Shown: in pieces, positions 26,438-33,938 of the stretch | How the letters are laid out: every line of letters begins with the position of its first letter | How positions within the stretch are numbered: the first letter of the stretch is position 1 | NCBI GenBank assembly: GCA_013824715.1 | Contig: PNOH01000032.1 | Location: 1-52,028, forward strand | DNA: 52,028 nucleotides | Origin: Odoribacter sp. | Lineage (GTDB): Bacteria; Bacteroidota; Bacteroidia; Bacteroidales; Prolixibacteraceae | Direction of reading: 5' to 3' | Program-made: the position numbers and the translations under genes | The notes under the pieces: generated by a model | The model's input: only the letters and a program-made list of their open reading frames with translations | Told to the model about the DNA's origin: nothing | Databases searched by the model: none

Positions 26438-26740
26438 TTAATGAAAGCCGTTTTCGTAAAGTCGAAGCCTGTTTTTGAGCGCCGTAATTTCTTCGTGCAG
26501 GACATTAACGCGCAGCAGCAAATGTTTTATGGTTTCAATTCCTTCGAGGTTAATATTCAATTCGTAATAAAACCGAATGTATTTTTCCAATTGCTGAAGT
26601 TGTTCAGCATCAATGAATACAGTATCTTCAATGGTTGTGGTTTCAATTAATCCGGTTTCCTTCAACGAACTGATAAATGAAATTTCAATGTCGTGACTTA
26701 CACAGAACTCATTTACGGCGATTAAATATTCGGTTTGCAT
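26438..26740 (-). CDS. cbpM: Chaperone modulator CbpM
   Basis: The 100-residue product has the MerR-like CbpM pattern: VNEFCVSHDIEISFISSLKETGLIE at the start, then DAEQLQQLEKYIRFYYELNINLEGIETIKHLL, and a helical end VNVLHEEITALKNRL. CbpM binds the J-domain of CbpA and inhibits it. It begins 3 nt after the cbpA stop codon, the conserved cbpA-cbpM order, and is the last gene of the P9 transcript. Confidence 0.85.
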   Translation of the reverse strand: MQTEYLIAVNEFCVSHDIEISFISSLKETGLIETTTIEDTVFIDAEQLQQLEKYIRFYYELNINLEGIETIKHLLLRVNVLHEEITALKNRLRLYENGFH

Positions 26741-26743
26741 AGC

Positions 26744-27631
26744 TTAAGATTTAGATAATTCAGTAAATAACTCCTTTTGTTTTTCCGTCAGATTGGTCGG
26801 AACTTTGATGATATAGGTTACCAGTAAATCGCCAAACTGCCCGTCATTTTTATAAACCGGAAATCCTTTACCTTTCAATTTTACTTTACTTCCGTTTTGT
26901 GTTTCAGGCTTAACCTTTAGTTTTACTTTTCCGTTTAATGTGTCAATTGTGATTTCGCCACCCAGCACGGCTTTGTAGATATCCAAATCGATGTTTGCAT
27001 ACAAATTGTTTCCCAGGCGTTTGAAAATGGTATGATTGGCGATCGAAAACTCAATATATAAATCGCCATTGGGACCTCCGTTTGGTCCTGGGCCACCATG
27101 TCCCGATATTTTTATAATTTGCCCGTTTTCTATACCGGCAGGAATAGTAATCCTGATTTTTTTGCCATTCACCGTCATGGTTTGCTGGTGGGTTTCAAAT
27201 GTATCGATGAGGTTTAGATGGATTTCAGCGTTATAATCTTCTCCCCGGTATTTCGCCTGCCTGCCTCTGCTGCTACCACCAGCTCCACCAAACATAGATT
27301 CAAAAAATTCCGAAAAATCACTACCGGATTGTGCTCCTGAAAATCTTGATCCACGTGAACCGGATGATTGTTGCTGATACTGCTTTTGTTTTTCAAATTC
27401 TTCGGCATGTTGCCAATCTTTACCGTACTGATCGAATTTCTTCCGTTTTTCGGGGTCGCTCAAAACTTCATTTGCTTCGTTAATCTGCTGAAAATTCTTC
27501 TTCGCATCCTTATCATTCGGATTCAAATCGGGATGGTGCTTCCTGGCCAGTTTCCGGTAGGCATTTTTAATGTCTTTGGGAGTTGCCGATTTGTCTATCC
27601 CCAGAATTTTATAATAGTCAACGAAAATCAT
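26744..27631 (-). CDS. cbpA: CbpA-type DnaJ co-chaperone
   Basis: The 295-residue product has a J-domain at 5-70 with HPD at 33-35. A Gln/Gly/Ser/Phe-rich linker occupies about 80-130, and two peptide-binding beta-domains about 130-290 (ITIPAGIENGQIIKISGHGGPGPNGG, then KVKLKGKGFPVYK). It lacks the zinc-finger domain, the hallmark of class B CbpA rather than DnaJ. It stimulates DnaK during stress. Its start overlaps the universal stress protein stop by four bases (ATGA). Confidence 0.93.
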   Translation of the reverse strand: MIFVDYYKILGIDKSATPKDIKNAYRKLARKHHPDLNPNDKDAKKNFQQINEANEVLSDPEKRKKFDQYGKDWQHAEEFEKQKQYQQQSSGSRGSRFSGAQSGSDFSEFFESMFGGAGGSSRGRQAKYRGEDYNAEIHLNLIDTFETHQQTMTVNGKKIRITIPAGIENGQIIKISGHGGPGPNGGPNGDLYIEFSIANHTIFKRLGNNLYANIDLDIYKAVLGGEITIDTLNGKVKLKVKPETQNGSKVKLKGKGFPVYKNDGQFGDLLVTYIIKVPTNLTEKQKELFTELSKS

Positions 27632-28107
27632 TCGCTTAGTTTAATTTTTTTAATTGGAATAATGAAAAGTGGTATTTGAGTGTGATTTAAAACCTTTTCC
27701 GTAACACTTCCCATCACTATATTTTCCAGCCATTTTCGACTGTGTGAACCGATGACTACCATATCTGCATTCAAATCCTTCGCAGTACTTAAAATTACTT
27801 CGGCAATCTCTCCATCTTTTACTGTAGTCATAATGGTTTCATCGCCAAGATGATGTTTTAGTTTATCGAGAAAATGCTGGGCGGCTTTTTGTAATCCTTG
27901 AATACTGTCTAATTGGAATGCACCCAAACCTATATAATCATTGAACCCCATGATTGGAGAATATTCTGTTGAGGAATAATAAACCGGTTCTTCTATGACA
28001 TGCATGAGGATGACTTCAGCACTCATTGCTTTCGCAAATGAATATCCTTCTTTTGCAACTTTTAGTGAGCTTGGATCATAATCCAGTGCAATCAATACTT
28101 TTTTCAT
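27628..28107 (-). CDS. Universal stress protein (UspA family)
   Basis: The 159-residue single-domain Usp begins VLIALDYDPSSLKVAKEGYSFA. The ATP-binding type motif near the end is present (VIGSHSRKWLENIVMGSVTEKVLNHTQIPLFIIP, i.e. G-2x-G-9x-G[S/T] in variant form). Usp proteins accumulate under starvation and stress. It is the second gene of the P9 operon, between the acidic protein and cbpA. Confidence 0.92.
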   Translation of the reverse strand: MKKVLIALDYDPSSLKVAKEGYSFAKAMSAEVILMHVIEEPVYYSSTEYSPIMGFNDYIGLGAFQLDSIQGLQKAAQHFLDKLKHHLGDETIMTTVKDGEIAEVILSTAKDLNADMVVIGSHSRKWLENIVMGSVTEKVLNHTQIPLFIIPIKKIKLSE

Positions 28108-28158
28108 TTTGTCTTTTGTTTTTAATGTTGTTTATTGTTATTTCTGTAATTGAGTTGT

Positions 28159-28518
28159 TTAGTCTCCCTGATCCTCTTCCAAATCTTCATGATCATCTCC
28201 GCCTAGGCTATAATAGTTGTTCTCTTCGTCTTCGCTTCCAATATTTTCCATTTCATCGTCCAATTCCGATCCGGGAATATCTAAATCACCACCTGAAAAA
28301 TCGTTATCAAAGTCGTATTCATTAGTAGTGCCATAGTTATAATTCTCAGTTTGTACTTTGGTTTTTGAAATATCTTCAGGATTTATGTCTTTCTCTTCCA
28401 GATAGATACTATATATATCTTCGCTTTCAGGATAGATTGGATATCCCGGCAAATTATCTCCATCGTTGTTCGACTCATGTCCCAACAGGTGAGGGTTGTC
28501 ACTTTTTTCTTTTTTCAT
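28159..28518 (-). CDS. Small acidic conserved protein of Bacteroidota stress operons
   Basis: The 119-residue, highly acidic soluble protein has two conserved-looking blocks: LPGYPIYPESEDIYSIYLEEKDINPEDISK and, at the end, SGGDLDIPGSELDDEMENIGSEDEENNYYSLGGDDHEDLEE. It has no signal peptide or membrane segment and is probably largely disordered. From memory, similar proteins are widespread in Bacteroidota without assigned function. It heads the operon with the universal stress protein, CbpA and CbpM, with the start codon 21 nt after the -7 box of P9. A role as an acidic client-solubilising or metal-binding protein would be speculation. Confidence 0.75.
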   Translation of the reverse strand: MKKEKSDNPHLLGHESNNDGDNLPGYPIYPESEDIYSIYLEEKDINPEDISKTKVQTENYNYGTTNEYDFDNDFSGGDLDIPGSELDDEMENIGSEDEENNYYSLGGDDHEDLEEDQGD

Positions 28519-28539
28519 GATAAATGAATTTAGATAACT

Positions 28540-28604
28540 CTAATTTAAACGCTTTTAGGTTGAAAAGTGTTATAAAACTTTTATAAAGAGTTACATCATT
28601 CACA
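28540..28604 (-). promoter_or_regulatory. Promoter module P9 (acidic protein-usp-cbpA-cbpM operon)
   Basis: TGTGA is at 28600-28604, box 1 GTAAC at 28590-28594, box 2 ATAAC at 28569-28573 and -7 box TAAATTAG at 28540-28547. Spacings are 5, 21 and 21. Confidence 0.85.
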
Positions 28605-28625
28605 CATTTTAATCTTGTTACAGCT

Positions 28626-28708
28626 AAGTCATCCGATGAATTTATAAATAGCTGATTAGCTGATAATAAATATTTGAGTTCTTAATAAAATTATTCATCG
28701 GATGACTT
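28626..28708 (-). repeat. 16-bp perfect inverted repeat with long loop
   Basis: The arms at 28626-28641 and 28693-28708 (AAGTCATCCGATGAAT and its exact complement) flank a 51-nt loop containing the direct repeat TAGCTGAT. It lies just past the ribonuclease stop codon, and on the minus strand it could end that transcript, although no T-run follows. Confidence 0.7.
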
Positions 28709-28732
28709 TTCTGAAGTGGACTCAGAGTTGCA

Positions 28733-30199
28733 TTATTCAGTGCGTTCAAAATCGATGAAACCCTCTTCTACATCGATTTGTATCAAACGTGCTTTTAGTT
28801 TATTCCCCACTTCTAAATCACGAAATCCATTTTCCAGTTTCCCCTCAACATGCGGATGATAAAGCCTTATCCATGTACCTTTGGGCGAGGCGCCAGTAAC
28901 GATGGCTTCAAATACTTCGCCAATCCTGGATTTCATGAGCATAGCCATTGCTGACTTTTCAACCTGTCGCTCTACTTTCCTCGCATCATCTTCCTTCACA
29001 GTACAATGACGCGCAATTTCTTCCAGTTGTTCAACCGAATAAGGAACGGAATGGCCTGCCATGGCCGATTTGAGCAAACGTTGAGTAACTAAATCGGGGA
29101 AGCGCCGGTTTGGCGCTGTGGAATGTGTATAATCTTTTACCGCCAAACCAAAATGTCCTTCGGGAGTTGAACCTGGGATTTCCACAACATATTCACCCGG
29201 CCCTAAAAGTTTAAGCACACTAAGCGACATATCCACGAAATGATCCGGATCGTTTTGCCTGATAAACTTCAGATATGCTGAAAGAGATTTAGAGTCAGCC
29301 TTTTCCGGCAGCGAAAATCCACGTTCGGAAGCCAGTTCAACAATCCTGTCCCATCGCTTTGGAGTGCGGACCACTCTCCTTAATGAAGGAAAACTCTTTT
29401 CAGCCAGGTATCGGGCTGTAGCTCCATTTGCTGCAATCATAAAATCTTCAATCAAACTTTTAGCCCTGTTTTTCAGTTCTGCCTTTATCTCGCTTAAAGC
29501 ATCTCCGTCAAAGACAGGTCTGGCTTCAATCGTTTTAAATTCCAAAGCGCCATGCTCATAGCGCAACTCCTTCATCTTCTGTGCTATTCGATCCTGTAGC
29601 TGTATGTTTTCAGCTAGTCCTTCAACCGTTAATATTTCTGAAGGAATAGGGCCATTTTCTTCGAGCCAGTCGCCTAAGCTCTCATACTGGAGCTTTGCAT
29701 GGTTGCATACTGTTGTACGATAAACTTCAGATTGTTGCACGGCCCCATCATCGTCAACTATCATTTCGACAACAACGGCACAACGGTCGGCGCCCAGACG
29801 CATTGATGTAAAATCGGTTGATAATTTCTCCGGAAGCATCGGGAATATCTGAGCTACAGTGTAAATCGTTGCAGTGTTTTGGCTGGCGTACTTGTCAATA
29901 TTAGATTGTTTGGGAACCAATGCATCCACATCAGCAATAGCAACTAACAGCCGCACCTTATTTCCGGGCAACTGTTCGGCATACGTTAACTGGTCGAGAT
30001 CAAGTGAATCATCATTGTCCACTGAACACCACTGAAGGCCACGCATATCCTTGGCCCCATCAGATTTATTAGTGGCCGGAATGTTTATTTCCTTTAACTC
30101 TTCAAGCAATTCAGTCGGAAAATCAGGCGCCAATCCTCTTGAGATCATTGCTCTTCGTGCAATTTGTTGTAAAGTTATCCGGTTTGCATTTTGATTCAT
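28733..30199 (-). CDS. RNB-domain ribonuclease (RNase II/R family, short form)
   Basis: The 488-residue product has a catalytic RNB domain at about 50-400. It includes the acidic cluster WCSVDNDDSLDLDQL (Mg-binding Asp residues), LLVAIADVDALVPKQS, and further down YTHSTAPNRRFPDLVTQRLL, the RNB signature. An S1-like OB-fold follows (about 425-488, TGASPKGTWIRLYHPHVEGKLE). It lacks the N-terminal cold-shock domains of RNase R and is much shorter than RNase R (about 800) or RNase II (644). It should be a 3'-5' exoribonuclease. It lies 8 nt from the amidotransferase remnant and is probably the last gene of the P10 transcript. Confidence 0.9.
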   Translation of the reverse strand: MNQNANRITLQQIARRAMISRGLAPDFPTELLEELKEINIPATNKSDGAKDMRGLQWCSVDNDDSLDLDQLTYAEQLPGNKVRLLVAIADVDALVPKQSNIDKYASQNTATIYTVAQIFPMLPEKLSTDFTSMRLGADRCAVVVEMIVDDDGAVQQSEVYRTTVCNHAKLQYESLGDWLEENGPIPSEILTVEGLAENIQLQDRIAQKMKELRYEHGALEFKTIEARPVFDGDALSEIKAELKNRAKSLIEDFMIAANGATARYLAEKSFPSLRRVVRTPKRWDRIVELASERGFSLPEKADSKSLSAYLKFIRQNDPDHFVDMSLSVLKLLGPGEYVVEIPGSTPEGHFGLAVKDYTHSTAPNRRFPDLVTQRLLKSAMAGHSVPYSVEQLEEIARHCTVKEDDARKVERQVEKSAMAMLMKSRIGEVFEAIVTGASPKGTWIRLYHPHVEGKLENGFRDLEVGNKLKARLIQIDVEEGFIDFERTE

Positions 30200-30207
30200 A
30201 GTCGTAA

Positions 30208-30408
30208 TTATTTTTTTTCGTTGATTGCACCTAAAAGTAGCTTGGCTGCTTCTGATGACGATGCTGGATTTTGCCCAGTGATTAATAACTCATCTTTTTT
30301 CACAAAAGAACCCCAGTTATCTCCTTTGCAATATTTTGCACCAAGGCTCTTTAGTTCGTCTTCTAATAAAAAAGGAACTATTTTGATTGGAAATGTGTCG
30401 CTTAACTT
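30208..30408 (-). pseudogene. C-terminal remnant of a class I amidotransferase/DJ-1-PfpI (Hsp31-like) gene
   Basis: The minus strand reads, without a start codon, a 66-residue frame KLSDTFPIKIVPFLLEDEL, then KSLGAKYCKGDNW, then LLITGQNPASSSEAAKLLL and a stop. That matches the last part of type 1 glutamine amidotransferase-like stress proteins (VPFLLEDEL and LITGQNPASS are the recognisable pieces). The nucleophile-Cys domain is missing, and an in-frame stop precedes the fragment. It lies between cheB and the ribonuclease gene, so the deletion probably occurred within the operon. Confidence 0.8.
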
Positions 30409-30441
30409 TTAAACAGAGATGAAAATTCACTAATTATAAGC

Positions 30442-31047
30442 TCATTTCTTAATGCGCCTTTTATGCGTGTGAGCTATTTCTATAATTTTTTTGGCAATGT
30501 CTTCGGGCGAAAGCACAAAATCGATACAACCGCTTGCAATGGCACTCTCAGGCATATCCGGCTGAGCTGCGGTTTCAGGTTTCTGTGCGATGGTAATTCC
30601 ACCAACTTCTTTTATACCGCAAAGAGCGTCAGATCCATCACCATCATAACCTGAAACAATTACCGCGATCAATTTGCCGTCCCAGTTGTTTATCATCGAT
30701 TTCATGAAAACGGTAATCACGTCGGGCCAACCCCATGGCTTTGATATAGGCTTCAAACGGAACTCTCCTTCAAGAATGTGCAAATCGCGCTTTTCGGGGA
30801 TGATAAATACTTGATTGGGTTTAATATCTAATTTTTCTGTAATCAGTTCAACTGGCATATCGGTGTAGCGCGGCAAAATCTCGTGAAGCTGAGTGGCTAC
30901 TGTTCTCAGGTGATTAATGATTACAATAGCAACCCCCATATTATCGGGAAGTTTTTTCAGTAACCGTGTATAGGCTTCAAGCCCTCCGGCAGAACCGCCT
31001 ACGCACACTACCGGAAAATCTTTTGCAGTTTTTGGGATTGCTTTCAT
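30442..31047 (-). CDS. Stand-alone CheB-type methylesterase domain protein
   Basis: The 201-residue product consists of the CheB esterase domain alone, without the receiver domain. The catalytic triad is visible: Ser in GGSAGGLEAY (about 18), His in VIINHL (about 45) and Asp in VSGYDGDGSDAL (about 142). Chemotaxis CheB removes methyl esters from receptors, but no chemotaxis genes are nearby. Stand-alone versions in Bacteroidota often accompany stress or signalling genes, and the substrate here is unknown. It follows the 39-residue peptide gene from P10. A possible second CheB fragment is at 32691-32795. Confidence 0.9.
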   Translation of the reverse strand: MKAIPKTAKDFPVVCVGGSAGGLEAYTRLLKKLPDNMGVAIVIINHLRTVATQLHEILPRYTDMPVELITEKLDIKPNQVFIIPEKRDLHILEGEFRLKPISKPWGWPDVITVFMKSMINNWDGKLIAVIVSGYDGDGSDALCGIKEVGGITIAQKPETAAQPDMPESAIASGCIDFVLSPEDIAKKIIEIAHTHKRRIKK

Positions 31048-31188
31048 AATGAATATTTTATTAGTGGTGAGCCATAGTTATGTTCCCGTTTCAGCATTTG
31101 ATACATCAACAGGTTTTGATTGTGGTGAACCAAATTCTCTTAAAAAAATTTAAAAGGTTTACAGTTTGGTGTTCACGCCCGGCTAATT

Positions 31189-31308
31189 CTAGCTACATTG
31201 TCCAAGAATAATCCAGATAATCACAAAAACTACAATGGTGCCCAAGCAGCCACCACCCAATTTCGAAGCTCCGTATCCTGATATTAATCCTCTAAATAAA
31301 TTATTCAT
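31189..31308 (-). CDS. 39-residue single-span membrane peptide
   Basis: A complete small frame encodes a 39-residue peptide. A short N-terminal part (NNLFRGLISGYGASKLGGG) is followed by one hydrophobic span (about 22-36, LGTIVVFVIIWIILG) and ends QCS. The start is 46 nt after the -7 box of P10, at a distance like that of the other module-controlled genes, which supports it being real. A purine-rich stretch (a Shine-Dalgarno-like signal) is not obvious, as is usual in Bacteroidota. I recall similar tiny Gly-rich membrane peptides in Bacteroidota but not an assigned function. It is probably co-transcribed with cheB. Confidence 0.75.
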   Translation of the reverse strand: MNNLFRGLISGYGASKLGGGCLGTIVVFVIIWIILGQCS

Positions 31309-31354
31309 ATGAAATATTTTTTATTGAGTGATAAGTCACAGATTTATAACTGAT

Positions 31355-31419
31355 CAAAGGTGGGCAATTCAAAAAAGTGAATCATTACACAATTCCACTA
31401 AAGTTTTGCATCATTCACA
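31355..31419 (-). promoter_or_regulatory. Promoter module P10 (micro-peptide-cheB-ribonuclease)
   Basis: TGTGA is at 31415-31419, box 1 GCAAA at 31405-31409 (weakest box 1), box 2 GTAAT at 31384-31388 and -7 box CACCTTTG at 31355-31362. Spacings are 5, 21 and 21. Confidence 0.82.
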
Positions 31420-31473
31420 CTTTTGCATATTATACCAACGATTTCGGTCAAACCAACTGCTGACTTCTGACTT

Positions 31474-32550
31474 CTAATACCGCACCTTTAACGCGATGTT
31501 TCCAAGAGATTTAAGTTCTTCCTGATTGGTAAATATGGCACGGCCTTTTTTGGAGATTACTTCCCATGCAATATCGCTGGTAATGTCGTCAATTACACCT
31601 GGCAGTGTAAGATCATCCACTAAATAGAACGAATACTGTCCATTCATTTTTACAGCCTGATGATAATCATCGTGAGTAATCAGCAAATCGCCACGGCCTC
31701 CTTTCACTGCAACGAAAATCTCAAGTAAATCGGTAATAACTTTGCCACGTCCAACTGCCTCCTGCATTTCCTGCATAGCTTTTGCCCTGCTATCTTCCTG
31801 AATGGCAACAACAATTTTCCAGGCTTCAGAAGCTAAAGAATGATTGGCCGTATCGTTGAAATTAATGCTTGTGTTTCCAAGGTAAATGGAAGGTTTGTCA
31901 GCAACCTGCATCAGGCGGCTCCAGTTCTTTTCGGTACAAATCACTACAATATTCATCTCCGTTTTATTGTAAATTTTCATCAATGCCTTGTCAATTTGGT
32001 TGAAAAATTCACGTACCAGATTGTCAGGCTGCTTGCCATCACCCGATTTATCCAGATCAGTCAAAAAATATGGATTCTGCGCGAAAGAGAAATCGTCACT
32101 TTTAATTTCTCCGGAAATACTATCATTAATGGCCTGCAACAACCTCACTTCTGACCTGGAAAGCACCAAAATAAGATACTCTTCTAACCGGTTAAAGTCT
32201 TTAATCAATGGTTTGATCACAAAATTTTCAGCAACAGAAACTGTATTTTTTGAAATAGGCCATGATGATTTTACTATTTCTGTTGTTCTACCGGAAAGAA
32301 AAATGTGGATACTATCCAGGTTATAATTTACATCTATTTCCTCTTTCAGATTATCAATTTTTTCAAGTAAACTACTCACCTCCTGATGTCCAAATTCATT
32401 AACCACATGCTCATGTGCTTCTTTCAGAAGCTTTTGGAGTTCAATAACATCCTTTTGATTGTTGGGGAATGTCCGGTGTGTGTTCATTGAAATAGTAACA
32501 CAGGGGTAGCTTCTCTCTGAAGCAAGTTTTTCTAATTTGTCTTTTTGCAT
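31474..32550 (-). CDS. baeRF-family (bacterial archaeo-eukaryotic release-factor-like) protein
   Basis: The product has 358 residues from the ATG at 32550. A longer frame to 32661 would start inside promoter module P11 and is rejected. Features of baeRF proteins include an N-terminal domain with YPCVTISMNTHRTFPNNQKD, the mid-domain LILVLSRSEVRLLQAIND, then a domain-3-like end with AVGRGKVITDLLEIFVAVKGGRGDLLITHDDYH. These proteins are thought to act on ribosomes, perhaps in stalling or hibernation, but bacterial functions are barely studied. The 125-residue protein at 39003-39380 may be a distant relative of domain 3. Confidence 0.72.
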   Translation of the reverse strand: MQKDKLEKLASERSYPCVTISMNTHRTFPNNQKDVIELQKLLKEAHEHVVNEFGHQEVSSLLEKIDNLKEEIDVNYNLDSIHIFLSGRTTEIVKSSWPISKNTVSVAENFVIKPLIKDFNRLEEYLILVLSRSEVRLLQAINDSISGEIKSDDFSFAQNPYFLTDLDKSGDGKQPDNLVREFFNQIDKALMKIYNKTEMNIVVICTEKNWSRLMQVADKPSIYLGNTSINFNDTANHSLASEAWKIVVAIQEDSRAKAMQEMQEAVGRGKVITDLLEIFVAVKGGRGDLLITHDDYHQAVKMNGQYSFYLVDDLTLPGVIDDITSDIAWEVISKKGRAIFTNQEELKSLGNIALKVRY

Positions 32551-32614
32551 TTTTTGTAATTTTCGGATATACCGCATCTGGCGGGGCAGGTGTGCAGAAA
32601 TTAAAACAACGTGA

Positions 32615-32679
32615 TAAAGATAAATAGTCTGCTTCAGGCAAGCGTTACACAACTTTAGCAATAGCTTACATCATTCACA
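32615..32679 (-). promoter_or_regulatory. Promoter module P11 (baeRF-like gene)
   Basis: TGTGA is at 32675-32679, box 1 GTAAG at 32665-32669, box 2 GTAAC at 32644-32648 and -7 box TATCTTTA at 32615-32622. Spacings are 5, 21 and 21. The start codon lies 64 nt downstream, the longest leader of the set. Confidence 0.85.
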
Positions 32680-32690
32680 CATTAATCAGG

Positions 32691-32795
32691 TTATTCGTTA
32701 ATGGGCTGTATAATTCCCATACTGAGTGACTTGATTACCAGTGCAACGCCCATATCCGGTGGTAAATTTTTCAGTTGGCATGTTCCGGTAAAATC
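32691..32795 (-). pseudogene. Possible CheB-domain fragment
   Basis: A minus-strand open stretch of 34 residues bounded by stops reads CQLKNLPPDMGVALVIKSL. It resembles the CheB segment LKKLPDNMGVAIVIINHL of the intact gene at 30442-31047 (LK-LP--MGVA-VI in common). It lies directly after the collagen-like lipoprotein gene. The match is short, so chance is possible. Confidence 0.35.
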
Positions 32796-32799
32796 CTAT

Positions 32800-33321
32800 T
32801 TATTCAGGGATGTTAAATAATTTGCAAACGTCATTGTAGAACATACTTCTCAGTTCCTGCTCACTTTTGTTTTTTAATGATGCTGATTTTAATGCCGGGA
32901 TTGTGCCTGGAATTGCAATAAACCGAAATTTATTGCCAGTAGTAAGTGGCTTTGAAATCATATCGCAAGTGAACTCGATGCTTCCAAATTTGAAAATCAG
33001 AAAACTCCAGTTTGCAACAATGGCATAGGCCGGTAAAGGTCTTACTGTAGATGCATTGTACAAATCGCCAGCCAGCCAGACATAGGCCAGAATTACACCA
33101 TTTTCCACAATATCCTCAGTTAAATCGGGAGCAGAAGCATCGAAAAACCAATCGCCCGAAGTACCTGACCAAGCTGATGGAGTAAACCATTCGGAATAAA
33201 ATACTGTGGCGTCCAATCCGGCGGGTCCCTCAGGTCCCTGTATTCCTTCATTTTTACATCCGGTGAATACAAGGAATAAAAGCGCTATCAACAAATTAAA
33301 AGATTTAGTTTTTGATTTCAT
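32800..33321 (-). CDS. Lipoprotein with short collagen-like stretch
   Basis: The 173-residue product has a lipobox LVFTGC. The mature start contains a short Gly-X-Y run (GIQGPEGPAGLDA), as in Bacteroidota collagen-stub lipoproteins. The remaining domain (about 40-173) is beta-rich, with FYSEWFTPSAW and an end KSEQELRSMFYNDVCKLFNIPE. No enzymatic motif is present. The ATG at 33321 is preferred because the longer frame begins inside P12. The start is 32 nt after the -7 box. Confidence 0.75.
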   Translation of the reverse strand: MKSKTKSFNLLIALLFLVFTGCKNEGIQGPEGPAGLDATVFYSEWFTPSAWSGTSGDWFFDASAPDLTEDIVENGVILAYVWLAGDLYNASTVRPLPAYAIVANWSFLIFKFGSIEFTCDMISKPLTTGNKFRFIAIPGTIPALKSASLKNKSEQELRSMFYNDVCKLFNIPE

Positions 33322-33353
33322 GTATTTCACATTTATAATGAGTTTTGTGGGAA

Positions 33354-33418
33354 CTAAGGTAAGAGCAAGCACCGGTTGAGGTTTTACAGAATTATAAAAA
33401 AGAGTTACATCATTCACA
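33354..33418 (-). promoter_or_regulatory. Promoter module P12 (collagen-stub lipoprotein)
   Basis: TGTGA is at 33414-33418, box 1 GTAAC at 33404-33408, box 2 GTAAA at 33383-33387 and -7 box TACCTTAG at 33354-33361. Spacings are 5, 21 and 21. Confidence 0.85.
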
Positions 33419-33443
33419 CATTTGGTCTGCGGTCAGAAGAAAC

Positions 33444-33929
33444 CTATTTCTTATTATCTGCTTTTATGGCATTTAACTCAATATCGATTTCATTTACATT
33501 GTGATTCATCGAAGCCTGAAACATTTTCCACTTCACTTTCACCTCCTCTTGATAGGTATCCATTTTTATTCTCAGGCCGTTATTGTCTTTCTCTAAATTT
33601 GCCAATTTCCGGAGCATACTTGCATTTGCACCAGGAAGGCCTTTTATTTCTTTGATTTTATTTTCATTCTGGTGTATTTTATTTTCCGTTTCAATCTTGA
33701 ATTTAGTCCACGCATCCAAATTTTCATTTTTCTTTACAGGCTCAGTTTTCATGGACTCCTGAATTATTTCTTCACTGACAAAATTGCTGTCGTTTGACAA
33801 CATTCTTACTTTTTTAACACGATCGAACGCATCATCCGGTTTTTGTTTGGGCGGTCCACACGAAGTCATTAACATAGCAGATAAACAGCCAGTTATAATT
33901 AATGAGATGATATTTGTGTTCAAAGTCAT
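33444..33929 (-). CDS. Coiled-coil lipoprotein of unknown function
   Basis: The 161-residue product has a signal with lipobox LMTSC. After a Pro/Lys-rich start, the chain is mostly charged helix (about 70-161, IETENKIHQNENKIKEIKGL, then LRKLANLEKDNNGLRIKM), predicted to form coiled coils. No family is recognised. It starts 9 nt after the DUF4239 gene stop and is probably in the same P13 operon, hinting at a complex between the membrane protein and a helical lipoprotein. Confidence 0.7.
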   Translation of the reverse strand: MTLNTNIISLIITGCLSAMLMTSCGPPKQKPDDAFDRVKKVRMLSNDSNFVSEEIIQESMKTEPVKKNENLDAWTKFKIETENKIHQNENKIKEIKGLPGANASMLRKLANLEKDNNGLRIKMDTYQEEVKVKWKMFQASMNHNVNEIDIELNAIKADNKK

Positions 33930-33938
33930 ATATCTGAT

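Larger units (their letters stand above)
31048..31473. other. Gap containing micro-gene and promoter module
   Basis: This 426-nt stretch between the CheB and baeRF-like genes contains the 39-residue peptide gene (31189-31308) and P10 (31355-31419). About 140 nt of AT-rich leader precede cheB, without an obvious structure. Confidence 0.6.

Noticed and set aside
30191-30412. 73-codon plus-strand frame
   Set aside because: It lies opposite the amidotransferase remnant; only the minus-strand reading has family resemblance.
31474-32661. Longer start (32661) for the baeRF-like protein
   Set aside because: The extension overlaps promoter module P11 (box 2 and the following spacer) and the added residues have no domain resemblance. 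The same reasoning moves the starts of the genes at 5405, 33321, 48222 and 51802.
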